From positions 13,524 to 77,523 of the forward strand of contig CAJNOJ010000413.1 of the NCBI GenBank assembly GCA_905250025.1: DNA of 64,000 nt, read 5' to 3'. A program made the position numbers and the translations under genes. The stretch is from Adineta ricciae. Taxonomy: Eukaryota; Rotifera; Eurotatoria; Adinetida; Adinetidae. Below are positions 62,101 through 64,000 of the stretch, piece by piece; position 1 is the stretch's first letter; every line of letters starts with the position of its first letter. The notes below the pieces were generated by a model. The model was not told the origin of the DNA. It searched no databases and saw only the letters and a list, made by a program, of their open reading frames with translations.

Positions 62101-62680
62101 TCTTAATGAAATCGAACAATGTTTACTTGAACACATATCTATCTCTGCTTCTATTGTCATTATATTGGATGATAGTTGTTTAACTGCTTATGTTCAAAGT
62201 TCTGGTATTGATGAGAATCAATTACGTGAATACTGTGAATCACGCTTATCATACCATATGGTTCCATCAGTGTTTGTTATACTCGAACAATTGCCTTTGA
62301 ATGAGAACGGAAAAGTAGACCGAGAACTGTTACCAACACCTTCCTTATCTGCGATAACGAATGCCGATCAATCTGATTCAATGCTATTAACACCACTTGA
62401 AAAAGATTTACAATGTATTTTTAGCGAAGTATTTGATGATGAATTACCTAATCTAAATATGTCGTTTACAGAAATGGGTGGAACCTCATTGAATGTACTA
62501 CATATGATCTATCTTATTCGTCAGCAACTTGGTATTGAAATTGATGCTACTCTCGTATTTAATTATCCATCAATTCGACAGCTTGCACAGGTAGTCAAGC
62601 CATTACTGTCCTTAGACGATGAGTCATCAATTATATCAAAGACCTCAGCAGCACCAGTAGATCTGCCCGTATCACTTTGA
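59183..62680 (+). CDS. NRPS module 5 (last): Cb5-A5-T5, degenerate
   Basis: Exons 59183-59749, 59807-60879, 60939-61238, 61302-61629 and 61680-62680 join in phase; the intron after 60879 has a GC donor (ATG|GCAAGT). Cb5 has PASYAQTLLLNRQ, and its active site reads FHNVVFDFPS, with the catalytic His changed to Asn. A5 is eroded: A3 is STSGSADVPKL, the residue at the pocket Asp position is Ser (NSIHIQEI), the YGPTE motif is SYSSTET and A8 is HGHDVDLNEIE. It keeps YRTGDL and NGKVDRE. T5 is normal, with EMGGTSLNVL. The protein ends 27 residues after the T domain, with no release domain. All frames are open, so the module is probably expressed but cannot activate a standard amino acid; T5 may serve as a docking or hand-off site. 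Confidence 0.88.
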
Positions 62681-63808
62681 AACATATTTTAAACGGCACC
62701 TACTACAGTATTTCTAGTAAATAACAAAAAAATGAACGCTATTTTACGACACATAAAGAAATATTAAAATACATGTATGGTAATTTTTTTAAACATTTTG
62801 CATCGTCAAGAAAACTTCATATAAGTATATATTAACTATAAGGCGCGTTCGGAGGTGATATTTCCCATTTTTATATCTAACCGCGTTATATTTTCGAATA
62901 AACTTGAGGCTATATGATGAAAGACTCTGTGGAATATGTGCAGCTTTAGAATGCGAGTGCAAGCCATCGTGACGCGTTTCGACTCTGTTTCAAGGAATCT
63001 CATAATTTCCACTCACAAATTGGTAATTCATCATGAGTGAAGATGTGTTATACATAGTGGGATCCTACGATTGCGATTTCGATCTTTTCCAAGAATCGAT
63101 CATCAGATAGGTAAATGACTGCATTCAAATGCAAAGCAAAAATTAGAAAGACTAATTAAAGGGTGATTAGAGCTGCCATGACCAGTTTCAGTCGAAAAAA
63201 ATAACCTATATTCTTTTGGATACAAGCCAATTTGCTAGTCCCAAGTTTTGCTTCTCAGCAATCGAGCAAATATCAACAGATATGTAAGTTTAACTGATGT
63301 GCTTCTGAAAATTAATTAATAAGAGAAATGCAGAGAGTTTAATTTCGCCGACGCGTTTTGTGTTATTTATTCGAATTTGAACACTCATCAGGGCTCTGCA
63401 TACATAAGCACAAAAAATTAGGGGAAACAAGAAAAAGTAGATTTAAAAAATACTTTGCAGAGATGGGCAAGTCAGCAATTTTTCGCTTCAAGTCAAGTCA
63501 AGTCAAAATCTAAATCATTTAATCATCAAGATTTTTATTTAGAATCATGAATGATATGACACTTTCATTAAATGGCAAACAAAAACTAGTATTCGACGTA
63601 GTTTCAGAACAAGTAAAAAAGGAACTCAAACAAAAAATAATGCAGATTGATTTCACACCACACCATAGAAAAGAAATGTACTGCAAATAATGAATTTCAG
63701 TTCGTAAAAGAAACAAAACATTGCGGACAAATATATCACAAATGAATTGATACCATGATAATAACCAACACAAAACGTACTGAGCAACAGCTATATATTT
63801 AGATTAAC
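62681..63808. other. Non-coding DNA after the NRPS
   Basis: AT-rich sequence with no gene. A few AAGTCAAGTC repeats lie near 63490-63505. Confidence 0.45.
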
Positions 63809-64000
63809 TTAATCTAATCGAATTTCACAATTGCATTTCAATAAAGTAAGTTGTTGAAGTGTCGTTCGTGTCATTCGAGCACGATGAGGTCGGCAAAGAA
63901 AACCACTCTGAGAAAAGACACGTTCGACCAGTGCCGTTGTTGCCGGTATACATAGATACTTTGTAGCTAATTTAGTTAATGCATTATATGACTTAGATGA
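63809..64000 (-). CDS. hAT transposase, C-terminal part (runs off the window)
   Basis: The last 63 codons of a minus-strand frame are visible; the gene continues beyond the window edge. They encode the hAT dimerisation domain: LATKYLCIPATTALVERVFS, then SGFLCRPHRARMT and LLKCN, followed by a short basic tail and a stop. The visible part has no break. It differs from the hAT remnant at 51629-52502, so at least two hAT families are present. Confidence 0.8.
   Translation of the reverse strand, partial: SSKSYNALTKLATKYLCIPATTALVERVFSQSGFLCRPHRARMTRTTLQQLTLLKCNCEIRLD

Larger units (their letters stand above)
20505..62680 (+). other. Five-module nonribosomal peptide synthetase locus (whole)
   Basis: All NRPS exons in this span lie on the plus strand and their splice phases are compatible, so they can be read as one gene. 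About 22 kb of exon is visible, which is over 7,300 codons, plus an estimated 1.65 kb missing before 54140. Domain order is Ca1-Cb1-A1-T1-Cy2-A2-Ox2-T2-Ca3-Cb3-A3-T3-Ca4-(Cb4)-A4-T4-Ca5-Cb5-A5-T5. Most introns are 50-67 bp; four are long (170, 1655, 1684 and 7627 bp). It could instead be two or more genes, since the long introns fall at the T2/Ca3 and Ca/Cb borders. There is no thioesterase, reductase or terminal condensation domain at the end. The likely product is a short peptide with one thiazole or thiazoline ring, acting in defence or signalling; that is inference. Confidence 0.75.

Overview
The window is an AT-rich nuclear genomic segment of a small eukaryote. Genes are spliced with mostly 50-70 bp GT-AG introns, and the intergenic DNA is full of foldback elements, MITEs, hAT fragments and a LINE. 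The main content is a very large nonribosomal peptide synthetase (NRPS) locus on an otherwise animal-like chromosome. Spliced NRPS genes, intronless bacterial-like enzymes and this transposon mix together fit a bdelloid rotifer best; bdelloids are known to carry horizontally acquired NRPS genes. That assignment is inference, because no ribosomal or conserved animal marker gene lies in the window.

Layout. 1-2.1 kb: an unrecognised five-exon gene and a cysteine-motif fragment (both minus). 3.25-4.04 kb: an intronless SAM methyltransferase (minus). 5.8-6.7 kb: a foldback element. 6.9-12.3 kb: a two-exon minus-strand gene joining an arylsulfotransferase-like beta-propeller to a PLP-dependent group II decarboxylase, with a foldback in its 2.7 kb intron. 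12.3-20.5 kb: gene-poor DNA with TA-flanked MITEs, a nested MITE pair with a 12-bp target duplication, and a 1.8 kb foldback. 20.5-62.7 kb: the plus-strand NRPS. 62.7-64 kb: non-coding DNA, then the 3' end of a hAT transposase.

Reading splice junctions by eye, the NRPS has this domain order: Ca1-Cb1-A1-T1, Cy2-A2-Ox2-T2, Ca3-Cb3-A3-T3, Ca4-[Cb4 missing]-A4-T4, Ca5-Cb5-A5-T5, stop. Ca and Cb are two distinct condensation-domain lineages that always occur side by side. The second module has a heterocyclization domain, an adenylation domain whose pocket residues nearly match the cysteine code, and a McbC/SagB-type flavin oxidase inserted in the A domain. That is the layout bacteria use to make thiazoles. 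It has no introns, while every other module carries introns at the same positions, with exon lengths almost identical from module to module (567, about 1088, 300, 331, 1467). The simplest reading is in-host amplification of one intron-bearing module plus a separately derived thiazole module. Several domains look impaired: Ca1, Cb5, A5, and parts of A2.

Assembly caution. Four isolated N bases (10150, 18865, 47800, 54139) and one 34-N gap lie at repeat junctions. The N at 54139 directly precedes the last 11 bases of a Cb-A exon whose other ~1.65 kb is absent, and the N at 47800 separates two copies of a ~2 kb block that begins inside an NRPS exon. The 46-54 kb interval is therefore probably mis-joined, perhaps from allelic copies. 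All gene models here come from reading splice sites and motifs by eye.
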